A DNA stretch of 15,588 nucleotides, taken from contig SFNM01000059.1 of assembly GCA_004552725.1 (NCBI GenBank), positions 1 through 15,588 on the forward strand, read 5' to 3'. Below are positions 1 to 7,775 of this stretch, piece after piece. The notes beneath the pieces are model-generated. The model did not search any database, had not been told where the DNA came from, and worked only from the letters and a program-made list of their open reading frames with translations. Both the position numbers and the translations under genes were made by a program. The DNA comes from Bacteroidales bacterium. GTDB lineage: Bacteria > Bacteroidota > Bacteroidia > Bacteroidales > Muribaculaceae. Numbering within the stretch: position 1 is the first letter of the stretch; each line of letters begins with the position of its first letter.

Positions 1-335
1 ACATAACTGTAAGGAAAACAGGGTTAAAGAAAGGCGAAAGCGCTATTTTCAATATCATTAAAGAAGGAGAGGTGCAGCCCTACCTAACATTAGTACTTAC
101 AGGGGTTGATGACGCCGGTAGTGCAGTAGCACGATCTATCGCTTTGTATACCGGCACATGGACTGTGGAGGAAACGACATGGAGTTGGGCCTACAATTGT
201 GACTCGACCTCTTTGACCCATACAATCACAAGCCAATCAGACCCGCTAACACTCTTTGAATTTACGAACACCCCAACCACCCCCACTCCGCCTCACAACG
301 AAGGTATCAAGGTAAATATACTCCAAAACGAGTAA
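1..335 (+). CDS. C-terminal fragment of a probable surface protein with a Cna_B/prealbumin-like end
   Basis: The reading frame starting at base 3 is open from the window edge to the TAA at 333-335, so this is the last 110 residues of a gene that begins outside. A GTG at 72 lies inside the frame but is not needed as a start. The visible part begins TVRKTGLKKGESAIFNI, then has YLTLVLTG, a tryptophan-rich stretch (GTWTVEETTWSWAYN), FEFTNT and a Thr/Pro-rich tail ending VNILQNE. The order 'GLKKGESAIFNI ... GTWTVEE ... FTNT' resembles Cna_B/SpaA-like prealbumin-fold domains found in Bacteroidales surface or fimbria-associated proteins; that is recognition by pattern, not by search. No sortase motif is seen. 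Codon use is more mixed, with more A/T-ending codons, than in the genes to the right. It converges on the minus-strand gene ending at 405. Partial status is certain; the family is probable. Confidence 0.6.
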   Translation, partial: ITVRKTGLKKGESAIFNIIKEGEVQPYLTLVLTGVDDAGSAVARSIALYTGTWTVEETTWSWAYNCDSTSLTHTITSQSDPLTLFEFTNTPTTPTPPHNEGIKVNILQNE

Positions 336-404
336 ATGCCATTTAGAGAAAAAAGCCAATCACACCGCAGTCAGTGGCACCACGTGGGCAAAGTGGTGAT
401 GGAT
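336..404. other. Convergent intergenic spacer with a weak hairpin
   Basis: These 69 bases separate two converging genes, so both transcripts should end here. The only fold I see is CACCAC (378-383) pairing with GTGGTG (393-398) around a 9-base loop, with the run TTTATTT at 404-410 just downstream on the plus strand. The 6-bp stem is too short to call a terminator with confidence, but it is the best candidate present. Confidence 0.3.
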
Positions 405-1082
405 TTATTTGCGGAGGAGGGTGTTGGCGCGGCGGAGGAGTTGGGCGGACTGTGCGGGATCGGAGGCTTCGGTGGCGTAGGAGAGGTATAGGAGGGCGTC
501 GATGTTGTCGGGGTCAACGCGGAGGATGTGGCGCCACACTTCGGTTGCTTCGGTGAGATTACCGCAAATCAAGTGGCCTTGTGCGAGCAAAGCGAGATAT
601 TCCACGGAGTCGGGAATTGGGCGGAGCATCACTTGAGCGTAGTGCACCATCATCGGGCCATCGTGGCGGAATGTGTAATGGCGGAGCAACTCGTTGTCAA
701 TGGCTCGTTGCATCCATGTGAAGCGGTCGCGCATTCTAAGCAAGTAAGGGCCGAAGGCATCGCTGTCAGCGGCCTGAAAGAAGTCGGAGCGCACCGTTTC
801 GAGCAGAGCCGACAAGCCAATGCCGTGCGACATCGCGTCTTCGAGTAAGTTGATAGATGTGATTGTGTCACCGGCCAGGTCGTAGGCCACAATTGCGCGC
901 GAGTAGAGTTGCAGCGAGTCGGGTCTTTGGTCGATGAGGAGGCTGTAAAGGGTAGCGGCCGGCGCCCATTCGCCAAAAGCATATTCGCGATCGGCACGAA
1001 CGGCTCGCCGTTCGAACTGATCTTGGGCCGTGGCCAGCAAAGCCGTGGCGATGACTGTGATTAGAAGAATTACTCGGCGCAT
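405..1082 (-). CDS. Exported tetratricopeptide-repeat protein
   Basis: This encodes 225 residues. I start at the ATG read from 1082 because it gives a clean signal peptide (MRRVILLITVIATALLATAQ, cut after about residue 19 or 20) and sits one base after the stop of the upstream kinase (TGA-T-ATG). The longer reading from 1148 would run 22 residues into the kinase gene. The mature part is helical, with TPR-like repeats: about residues 30-80 (the FGEWAPAATLYSLLI region) and about 160-205 (YLALLAQGHLICGNLTEATE, then ILRVDPDNIDALLYLSYATE). The phrase 'VDPDNIDALLYLSYA' is typical of TPR helix pairs. It is probably a periplasmic scaffold; no catalytic motif is visible and the partner is unknown. Translational coupling to the kinase suggests one operon, but TPR proteins are too general to infer a shared pathway. 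Confidence is high for gene and fold, low for role. Confidence 0.8.
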   Translation of the reverse strand: MRRVILLITVIATALLATAQDQFERRAVRADREYAFGEWAPAATLYSLLIDQRPDSLQLYSRAIVAYDLAGDTITSINLLEDAMSHGIGLSALLETVRSDFFQAADSDAFGPYLLRMRDRFTWMQRAIDNELLRHYTFRHDGPMMVHYAQVMLRPIPDSVEYLALLAQGHLICGNLTEATEVWRHILRVDPDNIDALLYLSYATEASDPAQSAQLLRRANTLLRK

Positions 1083-1083
1083 A

Positions 1084-2748
1084 TCAGTAGCGGAACGAAC
1101 TGCCGCCCAAAAATTCGCGCATGAGCGAGGTGGAAGGCACAGCCTCAAGGGCTATCGGTTTGAAATAATGAATGAAGCGGAGCAGGCGTTGAGCCTCGCA
1201 ATATTCCACGGAGTCGCGCGGCACTTGCTTCAAAAGCGGCTCGGCGAATTGACCCAAAACGGCGATTTCATAGAGCAGCGACGAATTGAACATTGCGTCG
1301 GCATTTTCCTGATAGGGGAAAATCCATTTCTCTTCACCGCGACGCACATCGGGCCAACGGCGGATGGTGTTGAGAGCATCGGTGCCACGATAAGAGTTGT
1401 CGCGAATGATGCGACGAAGGAGGCGATTGTCGGTGGTGGGTATCCAGTTGTGACCGTCGATATTGACAGTGGTTAGAGCCGACACATACAGGCGGAATTT
1501 TAATTTATCAGGGATTTGGGCGGTCAATTCGGGATTAAGGCCGTGGATACCTTCGATGAGCAGGATTGAGCCCGGAGTGAGCACAATCGAGTTGCCACGA
1601 TACTCGCGTTGTCCTGTTTGGAAGTTGTAAGTAGGCAATTTCACTTCTTTACCGGCGAGGATATCGGACAAATCTTTGTTGAATTGGTCGAGGTCAAGGG
1701 CATAGAGGGATTCGTAGTCGTAGTCGCCTTTTTCGTCGCGGGGAGTGTGCACGCGGTCCACAAAGTAATCGTCGAGCGAAATCATCTGCGGGCGCAATAA
1801 GTTGGTCATCAATTGGATAGCCAACCGTTTGGTTGAAGTGGTTTTGCCCGATGATGATGGGCCGGAAATGAGCACCACGCGTGCGCCGCCTTCATTGTAG
1901 CGACGGGTGATTTCATCAGCGATACGTGTGATAGCCTTTTCGTGCAGCGCCTCCGACACGTTCACCAAGTCGGCCGCGTGGTCGTGTTCAATGGCGTGAT
2001 TGAGCATGCTTACCGAATCCACGCCGATAATCTTGTTGAACGCGATATAGTCGGTAAACGCCTTGTACATTTTCTCTTGCTCCACGAATTTGGCCGGGTG
2101 CTGCGGGTCTTTTGGGTCGAAAGCCATCATCAGCAATCCATCTTTGAATGGCAACAAATCCCAGACATCAATCATAGCGGTAGAAGGAGCCAACACGCTG
2201 TAGAAATTGTCGCTTATACCGTCGAGGGTGTAGAATTTGGTGTACATATCATGCGATGATTCGAGCAAATCGACTTTATCTGTAAGACCCTGACGCTTAA
2301 ATACTTCAATAGCCTCCGAGGTAGGTGTTTCGCGCAGCACGAAGGGCAAATCGCGACGCACCAGCGAGCGCATTTCCTCCTTGATTGCTTCGATTAATTC
2401 GGGGGTACATTCCACATTGCTGCCCAAGCGGCAAAAGTAGCCGCCCGAAAGCGAATGTTCGATAGTGAGTTGCGCTTGCGGACAAACGCGCGAGATAGCG
2501 CAATACAGCATCATCGAGAGAGAGCGCACGTATGCACGCTGGCCGGCTGCGCAAGTCTTGGGAAGAAATTCAATGGTGCGCGGGCGGTAGATGCGAAACG
2601 ACATGTGCTCGTGGCGATTGTTGACCTGCGCCGAAATGGGAGAGAAACCCAAATCGAGTCGACGGCTGAGAGAAAGCAAGGATTCGCCCGGCTCAACGGC
2701 AATGTTTTGGCCGGTATTTATGCAGTATATTGTAATTGCGGAGTCCAT
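1084..2748 (-). CDS. Nucleoside (uridine-type) kinase with N-terminal TGS/ThrRS-like region
   Basis: A 554-residue cytoplasmic protein. Residues 1-60 resemble a TGS domain (ITIYCINTGQNIAVEPGESL). Residues about 70-200 resemble the second additional domain of threonyl-tRNA synthetase, here with a degenerate His motif (TIEHSLSGGYFC). The C-terminal half is a uridine-kinase-like P-loop domain: Walker A GPSSSGKTT at 296-304, SLDDYF at 324-329 with the Asp pair expected near the nucleoside, YDYESLYALD at about 343-352, and a Walker-B-like strand with IEGIHGLNP at 398-406. The aminoacylation core of ThrRS is absent, so this is not a tRNA ligase despite the N-terminus. The full-length architecture is the usual one for Bacteroidetes proteins annotated as nucleoside kinase or uridine kinase, which phosphorylate nucleosides in salvage; the exact substrate cannot be read from sequence. 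It is first in a two-gene operon with the TPR protein and has its own promoter. Confidence 0.88.
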   Translation of the reverse strand: MDSAITIYCINTGQNIAVEPGESLLSLSRRLDLGFSPISAQVNNRHEHMSFRIYRPRTIEFLPKTCAAGQRAYVRSLSMMLYCAISRVCPQAQLTIEHSLSGGYFCRLGSNVECTPELIEAIKEEMRSLVRRDLPFVLRETPTSEAIEVFKRQGLTDKVDLLESSHDMYTKFYTLDGISDNFYSVLAPSTAMIDVWDLLPFKDGLLMMAFDPKDPQHPAKFVEQEKMYKAFTDYIAFNKIIGVDSVSMLNHAIEHDHAADLVNVSEALHEKAITRIADEITRRYNEGGARVVLISGPSSSGKTTSTKRLAIQLMTNLLRPQMISLDDYFVDRVHTPRDEKGDYDYESLYALDLDQFNKDLSDILAGKEVKLPTYNFQTGQREYRGNSIVLTPGSILLIEGIHGLNPELTAQIPDKLKFRLYVSALTTVNIDGHNWIPTTDNRLLRRIIRDNSYRGTDALNTIRRWPDVRRGEEKWIFPYQENADAMFNSSLLYEIAVLGQFAEPLLKQVPRDSVEYCEAQRLLRFIHYFKPIALEAVPSTSLMREFLGGSSFRY

Positions 2749-2775
2749 TTTATATTAATGTGAAAAAGCGATAGG

Positions 2776-2806
2776 CAAAGTTAGCAAAAATCTGCTATAA
2801 TACAAC
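2776..2806 (-). promoter_or_regulatory. Bacteroidetes-type promoter for the kinase-TPR operon
   Basis: On the minus strand, TAACTTTG (2783-2776) matches the -7 consensus TAnnTTTG exactly. GTTG (2806-2803) lies 19 bases upstream as the -33 element. Transcription would begin near 2770, giving a leader of about 20 bases before the ATG at 2748. Position, spacing and orientation all fit the divergent arrangement. Confidence 0.72.
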
Positions 2807-2813
2807 ATTATTA

Positions 2814-2864
2814 CCGCTAAAAAAGTTTGAATACCGGCTTTTGAGGGCATTGACTTCCGCTAAA
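2814..2864. repeat. Pair of CCGCTAAA direct repeats between divergent promoters
   Basis: The 8-mer CCGCTAAA occurs at 2814-2821 and again at 2857-2864, 43 bases apart, which is close to four helical turns. One copy lies just upstream of the -33 element of the leftward kinase promoter. The other is two bases upstream of the -33 TTTG of the rightward promoter. This placement would suit a shared regulator, but the repeats are short and AT-rich at one end, so chance is possible. Confidence 0.3.
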
Positions 2865-2866
2865 TT

Positions 2867-2896
2867 TTTGAAATTGGAGAAAAATTCGTACCTTTG
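2867..2896 (+). promoter_or_regulatory. Bacteroidetes-type promoter for the DUF5715-to-aroC operon
   Basis: TTTG (2867-2870) and TACCTTTG (2889-2896) form a -33/-7 pair with an 18-base spacer; the -7 box matches TAnnTTTG exactly. Transcription would start near 2903, about 12 bases before the ATG at 2915. The site also rules out the upstream TTG at 2894 as a start for the first gene, since that codon lies inside the -7 box. A slightly better spacing has not been found, and no SD-like sequence is present. Confidence 0.75.
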
Positions 2897-2914
2897 CACT
2901 ATAATAAACGAGAT

Positions 2915-3718
2915 ATGTCAGGTTTGAAGCATTTATATATATGGGTTTGTATGGCATTGGCCGTGATGTCGTGCTCCGAGGTGGAGCAGCCTGCGGAGTC
3001 AATGTCGGAAAGCGCTGTCAACCTTGCCGAATTGCTTGAAGAGCCGGCAGCCAATCCATGGGATAGCCGCATCGACACTGTAATTGACGAAGGATGTCAA
3101 CGGCTTGTGATACGCCATGTGTTTCCGCTACGCAAAACGTTCAACGACTCCAATAATGTGCAGTTAGAAGCCGCCAAGTCGCTGGGGTTCAACCCTATAC
3201 ACTGCGATGAAGATATTCTACACTTGTCGCGACCAATTAGGCGAATCGTGTCGTGCGAGCAATATTTCGTCGACGACCTCACCCACTCATTCCCATATTT
3301 GGTGCCGGAGGCGGCTCAACTGCTTCACGATATCGGCCAGGCTTTTAACGATAGTTTGGCAGCGCGAGGCGGCGGCAATTACCGCATCAAAGTCACAAGC
3401 CTGCTACGCACCCCGGCCACAGTGCGCAAACTCAAAAAAGTGAATAAGAATGCCACCGAAGAGTCCACTCACTCCTTTGGCACTACGTTCGATATTAGTT
3501 ACGGCAAATTTGTAATCGACTCACTCACACCACCTTATCGCACATACGAAGACCTCAAAAACTTGCTTGGCGAAATACTTTATGATATGCGCGAGCAAGG
3601 ACGATGCTTCGTTAAGTTTGAGTTCCGTCAAAGTTGCTTCCATATCACCACATTATGGCAAAGAATAAACATATACCGGTGTGGCAACGACTTCTGCTCA
3701 TTACGGCATGGTTCGTGA
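2915..3718 (+). CDS. DUF5715-family lipoprotein, M15-peptidase-like
   Basis: A 267-residue protein read from the ATG at 2915. The N-terminus is a short signal with a lipobox-like end (LAVMSC, Cys20), so it is probably a lipoprotein. The core carries a set matching zinc D,D-peptidases of the M15/VanY fold: Arg165 in TSLLRT, STHSFGTTFDIS with His186 and Asp193 (compare SxHxxGxAxD), and CFHIT with His243 as the third likely zinc ligand. This is the pattern of the Bacteroidetes DUF5715 family, and a cell-wall peptidase role is inferred, not shown. The last about 20 residues after CFHITT (LWQRINIYRCGN and onward) overlap the first 64 bases of the AsmA gene in another frame and look unlike a family ending. 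A single base difference (TTA to TAA) at codon 247 would restore a normal end overlapping the next ATG. Confidence 0.72.
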   Translation: MSGLKHLYIWVCMALAVMSCSEVEQPAESMSESAVNLAELLEEPAANPWDSRIDTVIDEGCQRLVIRHVFPLRKTFNDSNNVQLEAAKSLGFNPIHCDEDILHLSRPIRRIVSCEQYFVDDLTHSFPYLVPEAAQLLHDIGQAFNDSLAARGGGNYRIKVTSLLRTPATVRKLKKVNKNATEESTHSFGTTFDISYGKFVIDSLTPPYRTYEDLKNLLGEILYDMREQGRCFVKFEFRQSCFHITTLWQRINIYRCGNDFCSLRHGS

Positions 3719-6700
3719 TGTCATTGGTGCTTGCGGTGCTGGCGCTGGTGATATGTATCACCCGCACCTTGCAACCGGAGCAACTCACTCGCATAGCCAA
3801 CAAAATGGCCAATGAGTACCTCGATGCACGCGTGGAAATCGGCAATGTGGCTCTTAGCGCCGGGGGAAATCACTTCCTTTGCATCGACGTCGATGACCTC
3901 ACCATCATATCCGAGCCGATGCTTCGAATGGATGCCGAACGCCGCGACTCGCTTCCGGACTGTTTGGACACATTGCTGACTATCAAGCACTTCGACGGTG
4001 GAATAAGCCTTGCCGACATCATTGTTGGAGATATTACCCTGAGCGACATCGCCATCGACGGACTTAGCGCCAACATTTACCAAGCCTCGGACATTGCCAA
4101 CTATAATATCTATCAATCACAACCTTCGGTACAAGAAGAGGAGTCGGGACCGCTTCCCAAAATCACCCTCAACCACTTCGATTTGCGCACTCCTGCCCAT
4201 TTGCGCTATGTAGATGATGTCGGCAACGATGTGGCTCTCACTCTCAATCGCACCGCGCTATCGGGTGTTGAGGCGCCAACCTATTCGCTCCAATTCGATG
4301 GTTCCACATCTTTAGACATCGCTCAATTGCTTCGCTTGCAGCAATCTGCCATCGCTTTAGATGCATCTGTGGTGTGGGATTTGAACGACCCGATGAAAGC
4401 ACAACTGAAGCGCTCCACTTTTGGCATCGATTCGATATTTATCACTGCCGAGGCCTCCGTTGACTTCACTAAAGATTTGATTATCAACGACTATACCATC
4501 GACCTCAAGCCGGTGAGCATCAATTACCTGCTTCAATTCATTCCCGACGATATGCGTCGCGAATTTGGTGTTGATGACAAAAATTTCGCCACCTCAATCA
4601 CAGCCGCGCTGCAAATCCAATCGTTGGCACCATACAATTTGTCGCGCAAATTGTTGCCACAAGCACGGATTGCGCTCGATTTGGGCTGCGGACGCTTGCG
4701 CTATGGGCCTGTTCGACTCAACAAAGTTGGCGGGCAAGTGTTGGCAACAGTGCGAGGCGATTCGCTCGACTTATCCGAAGTGGAAATCAAAAATTTCATC
4801 GTCAAAGGCATTGCTACCGACCTGAAAATCAACGTAAAAGCCAACCACTTAATTTCCGACCCACAGTTCAGCGGCGACATCAACGGCCATACGGCCTTGA
4901 ACCGCCTGCCTCGCGCGCTCACCGACTTGAGCGGCGGACAAATTGGCGGAATGCTCAGCGCAGCCATCGAATTTAGCGGCCGACAGTCGATGTTTGTGCC
5001 AAATCGCTTTCACTTGCTCAAAGTTGATGGCGACATCGACCTGACGAATTTCACCTACGAAGCGCTCGATTCATCTCAAACACTCTATACAGACATTGCT
5101 TGCTTGAAATTCGGCACGCACAACCGAATTAACAACACTAATGTGTTGAAAATGAGTCTTTCAGCCGACTCAATCTACTATGTAGCCGACTCCATTCAAG
5201 CCACCGTGTCCGACTTGGCCTTGGGCCTTGGGACGGCCAACATGGGTATCCCCAAAGATTCCACCGAGTTTGTGCCGATGGGCGGCAAAATCTCCATGGC
5301 TCGACTGAATGTGACTATGCCGAGCGACTCTATTCGCTTGCGTAGCAGAGAATTAGCCGGCTTAGTAACCATCCGTCGCGCCGATGGCAATCGCACTCTG
5401 CCACAAATCGATTTCAACGTGGAAGCGGAGCGCTTCAACGCATCAACCCCCACTACTCGTCTGCGATTGCGCAATGCCAATCTCACGCTCTGCGCCAAGA
5501 AAAATCCACCTCGTCAGCCATCAAAAGCCCTTCAGGCCATGGCCGATAGCATCGCTACGGCCAATCCCGCCCTTGCCCCTGACTCCGCAATGGCTCTCGC
5601 GCGCCAACTGCGCCGCCAACAACGGGCACAGCGCCACGTGGCGCAAACCGACGAAGTAATCGATTGGGGCACTAATGATGATACTCGCCGTTTGCTGCGA
5701 AATTGGACCATCTCCGGCGCCATCACTGCTCAACGGGCTTCATTGTCGACTCCCTCGTTCCCCATCAAGAGCCGTATTCGTGATTTTAATATGACTTTCA
5801 ACAACGACTCGGTGGTACTCCACGAGGTGAAATACACAGCTGGTTCGAGCGACTTTACTATCAACGGCGAAATCAGCAACATACGCCGGAGCCTCACCTC
5901 GCGCACCGGTCGCCAAGTGCTCTCCGTGCGCTTCGATGTGGAAAGCGACACCATCGACGTAAATGAAATCGCTGACGCTATATTTCGTGGTTGCGCAGCC
6001 GTGGCTGTGGCTGACTCCGACGATGATGATGCCGACTTTGAATTTGACGAGGCCGACACCGACTCCATCGGTCCTCTGCTGATACCTACCAACATCGACC
6101 TCAACCTCAATATGCGAGCCAACAATATCCGCTATGCCGATATGACATTCCACGACTTCTCCGGCGAAGTGTTGGCGGCTCGCGGCGCTTTGCATCTCAA
6201 CGACCTGGCCGCCCGTTCAGCCGATGGCAACATCAGCCTGTCGGCTCTGTATTCTGCTCCTCGCGTGCAAGATATGACCTTCGGGTTGGGCTTGATGGTG
6301 GATAATTTCTACATCGACCGCTTCATGCGGCTGATACCTGCCCTCGACTCCGTGATGCCCATGATGAGTGGCATCAGTGGCATCATTCATTCTGAAATCG
6401 CTGCCACTTGCAAAGTAGACTCGGCAATGAACCTCGAACTTCCATCGCTCGCGGCCGCTATAAGCATCGGAGGCGACTCCTTGTGCCTTATCGATAGCGA
6501 AACTTACCGAACAATTGGCAAGTGGTTGATGTTTAAGAATAAAACGCGCAATGTAATCGACCACATGGATGTGCTGCTCACGGTGGCCAACAACCAAATG
6601 CAACTTTATCCGTTTATCTTCGACATCGACCGCTACCGTCTTGGTGTTCAGGGGTATAACGACTTGGCGTTCAATTTTGATTACCACATTGCCGTGCTCA

Positions 6701-7029
6701 AATCGCCCTTGCCATTCAAGTTTGGCATCAACCTGCGAGGGAACCCCGATGATTACAAAATCCGCGTGGGAAAAGCGCGTTTGAAAGAAGGCCAAGCCAC
6801 AAACGTGGCTCTTGCCGACACCACGCGTGTGAACCTACTGCGCGAATTCCAAAATGTGTTCCGCCGCGGTGTGGAGCAGTCCGGTCTTTCGAGTCTCGAT
6901 GTTAATACCCGCCCTCAAAACAGCGAGCCACTGCCGGCCAACGACACTATTTCGCATGCCGACTCGCTCTACTTCATAGAGCAAGGCCTTATCGAAGCCC
7001 CGCAACCGACGGACAACTCTAAACAATAA
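3655..7029 (+). CDS. Large AsmA-like envelope protein
   Basis: This encodes 1124 residues. The ATG at 3655 is preferred over the upstream TTG at 3634 because it yields MAKNKHIPVWQRLL followed by one membrane segment (about residues 13-36), leaving a large periplasmic part. The middle is rich in short beta-strand-like repeats with alternating hydrophobic and Asp/Ser/Thr residues. The C-terminal third contains the AsmA-type block: FYIDRFMRLIPALDSVMPMM, a 'SIGGDSLCLIDSE' segment, YPFIFDIDRYRLGVQG, and FGINLRGNPDDYKIRVGKAR near residues 1022-1041. The AsmA/TamB group forms long hydrophobic grooves that move lipids between membranes or aid outer-membrane assembly; the exact cargo is unknown. Two odd segments interrupt the repeats: a basic, Gln-rich linker (ARQLRRQQRAQRH, about 650-665) and an acidic run at 787-804 with 11 Asp/Glu in 18 residues. 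It overlaps the upstream gene by 64 bases and is followed three bases later by the HAD gene. Confidence 0.82.
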   Translation: MAKNKHIPVWQRLLLITAWFVMSLVLAVLALVICITRTLQPEQLTRIANKMANEYLDARVEIGNVALSAGGNHFLCIDVDDLTIISEPMLRMDAERRDSLPDCLDTLLTIKHFDGGISLADIIVGDITLSDIAIDGLSANIYQASDIANYNIYQSQPSVQEEESGPLPKITLNHFDLRTPAHLRYVDDVGNDVALTLNRTALSGVEAPTYSLQFDGSTSLDIAQLLRLQQSAIALDASVVWDLNDPMKAQLKRSTFGIDSIFITAEASVDFTKDLIINDYTIDLKPVSINYLLQFIPDDMRREFGVDDKNFATSITAALQIQSLAPYNLSRKLLPQARIALDLGCGRLRYGPVRLNKVGGQVLATVRGDSLDLSEVEIKNFIVKGIATDLKINVKANHLISDPQFSGDINGHTALNRLPRALTDLSGGQIGGMLSAAIEFSGRQSMFVPNRFHLLKVDGDIDLTNFTYEALDSSQTLYTDIACLKFGTHNRINNTNVLKMSLSADSIYYVADSIQATVSDLALGLGTANMGIPKDSTEFVPMGGKISMARLNVTMPSDSIRLRSRELAGLVTIRRADGNRTLPQIDFNVEAERFNASTPTTRLRLRNANLTLCAKKNPPRQPSKALQAMADSIATANPALAPDSAMALARQLRRQQRAQRHVAQTDEVIDWGTNDDTRRLLRNWTISGAITAQRASLSTPSFPIKSRIRDFNMTFNNDSVVLHEVKYTAGSSDFTINGEISNIRRSLTSRTGRQVLSVRFDVESDTIDVNEIADAIFRGCAAVAVADSDDDDADFEFDEADTDSIGPLLIPTNIDLNLNMRANNIRYADMTFHDFSGEVLAARGALHLNDLAARSADGNISLSALYSAPRVQDMTFGLGLMVDNFYIDRFMRLIPALDSVMPMMSGISGIIHSEIAATCKVDSAMNLELPSLAAAISIGGDSLCLIDSETYRTIGKWLMFKNKTRNVIDHMDVLLTVANNQMQLYPFIFDIDRYRLGVQGYNDLAFNFDYHIAVLKSPLPFKFGINLRGNPDDYKIRVGKARLKEGQATNVALADTTRVNLLREFQNVFRRGVEQSGLSSLDVNTRPQNSEPLPANDTISHADSLYFIEQGLIEAPQPTDNSKQ

Positions 7030-7032
7030 GTT

Positions 7033-7758
7033 ATGACTTGCAAATCAACATCATATAGCAAAATCACCGCCGCCCTCATAGATATGGACGGCACGCTCTA
7101 CAACTCTATGCCCAATCATGCTCGGGCGTGGAAAACTCTGATGGATGAAGTGGGTATTCCTACTCGCGAGGAGGAGTTCTTCCTCTGCGAAGGTGCCACC
7201 GGCGCCGCCACTATCGACCGCATGATTTTGCGCACTTGGGGGCGCCATGCCACCGATGATGAAAAGCGAGAACTCTACGCACGCAAAGCCGAACTATTCG
7301 TGCAGCAACCGCCGGTGAAAATCATGCCCGGCGCACAAGAATTAGTGCAAGCACTGCACTCTCGCGGCATCACCACCGTTTTGGTAAGCGGCTCCGGTCA
7401 AAATTCACTGCTTAATCGACTTGATGTAGACTTTCCCGGCGCTTTTCCCATTGAGCGGCGCGTGACTTCAGCATCAGTGGCACATGGAAAGCCTGCGCCC
7501 GACCCATTCTTGCGCGGTTTGGAACTGGCCGGCGTGGCCGCCAACCAAGCCATCGCTATCGACAACGCTCCGCTGGGCACCACCTCCGCTGTGGCTGCCG
7601 GAGTACTCACTGTGGGTGTCGTGACCGGACCTATCCCGGCACAAGCAATCATCGACACCGGCGTGCACATTCTCTACAACTCGATGAACGAATGTGCAGC
7701 CTTGCTCCCCCGACTAATCGACAAACTTAATAGCATATATCTACCTATATCGTCTTAA
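7033..7758 (+). CDS. HAD-family hydrolase, beta-phosphoglucomutase/phosphatase-like
   Basis: A 241-residue soluble protein starting three bases after the AsmA stop. HAD motif I is IDMDGTLYNS with the nucleophile Asp17 and acid/base Asp19. The helical cap follows (about residues 25-90). Motif II is VLVSGSG with Ser119, motif III is Lys153 in HGKPAPDPF, and motif IV is AIDNAPLGTTSA at 175-186. KPxPDxF and the cap position place it with the phosphoglycolate-phosphatase/beta-phosphoglucomutase subgroup. In motif IV the pair is Asp177-Asn178 rather than the usual two acids; one acid remains to hold Mg2+, so activity is still likely. The substrate cannot be told from sequence. Being inside the run that leads to aroB and aroC, it could act on a sugar phosphate, but this is only context. 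Confidence 0.85.
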   Translation: MTCKSTSYSKITAALIDMDGTLYNSMPNHARAWKTLMDEVGIPTREEEFFLCEGATGAATIDRMILRTWGRHATDDEKRELYARKAELFVQQPPVKIMPGAQELVQALHSRGITTVLVSGSGQNSLLNRLDVDFPGAFPIERRVTSASVAHGKPAPDPFLRGLELAGVAANQAIAIDNAPLGTTSAVAAGVLTVGVVTGPIPAQAIIDTGVHILYNSMNECAALLPRLIDKLNSIYLPISS

Positions 7759-7775
7759 TCTAAATTTTTAACGCT

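Noticed and set aside
1083..1148. Upstream start for the TPR protein at 1148
   Set aside because: It would add 22 residues overlapping the kinase gene and bury the signal peptide; the ATG at 1082 sits one base after the kinase stop.
1084..2748. Threonyl-tRNA synthetase
   Set aside because: Only the TGS and second-domain-like N-terminal parts resemble ThrRS; the C-terminal half is a P-loop nucleoside kinase and no aminoacylation core is present.
2894..2914. Upstream TTG start giving the DUF5715 protein seven extra residues
   Set aside because: The codon lies inside the -7 promoter box and before the predicted transcription start.
3721..4116. Minus-strand open frames within the AsmA-like gene (also 5730-6195 and 6217-6795)
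   Set aside because: They are shadows of a GC-rich coding gene, with low-complexity composition and no family resemblance.
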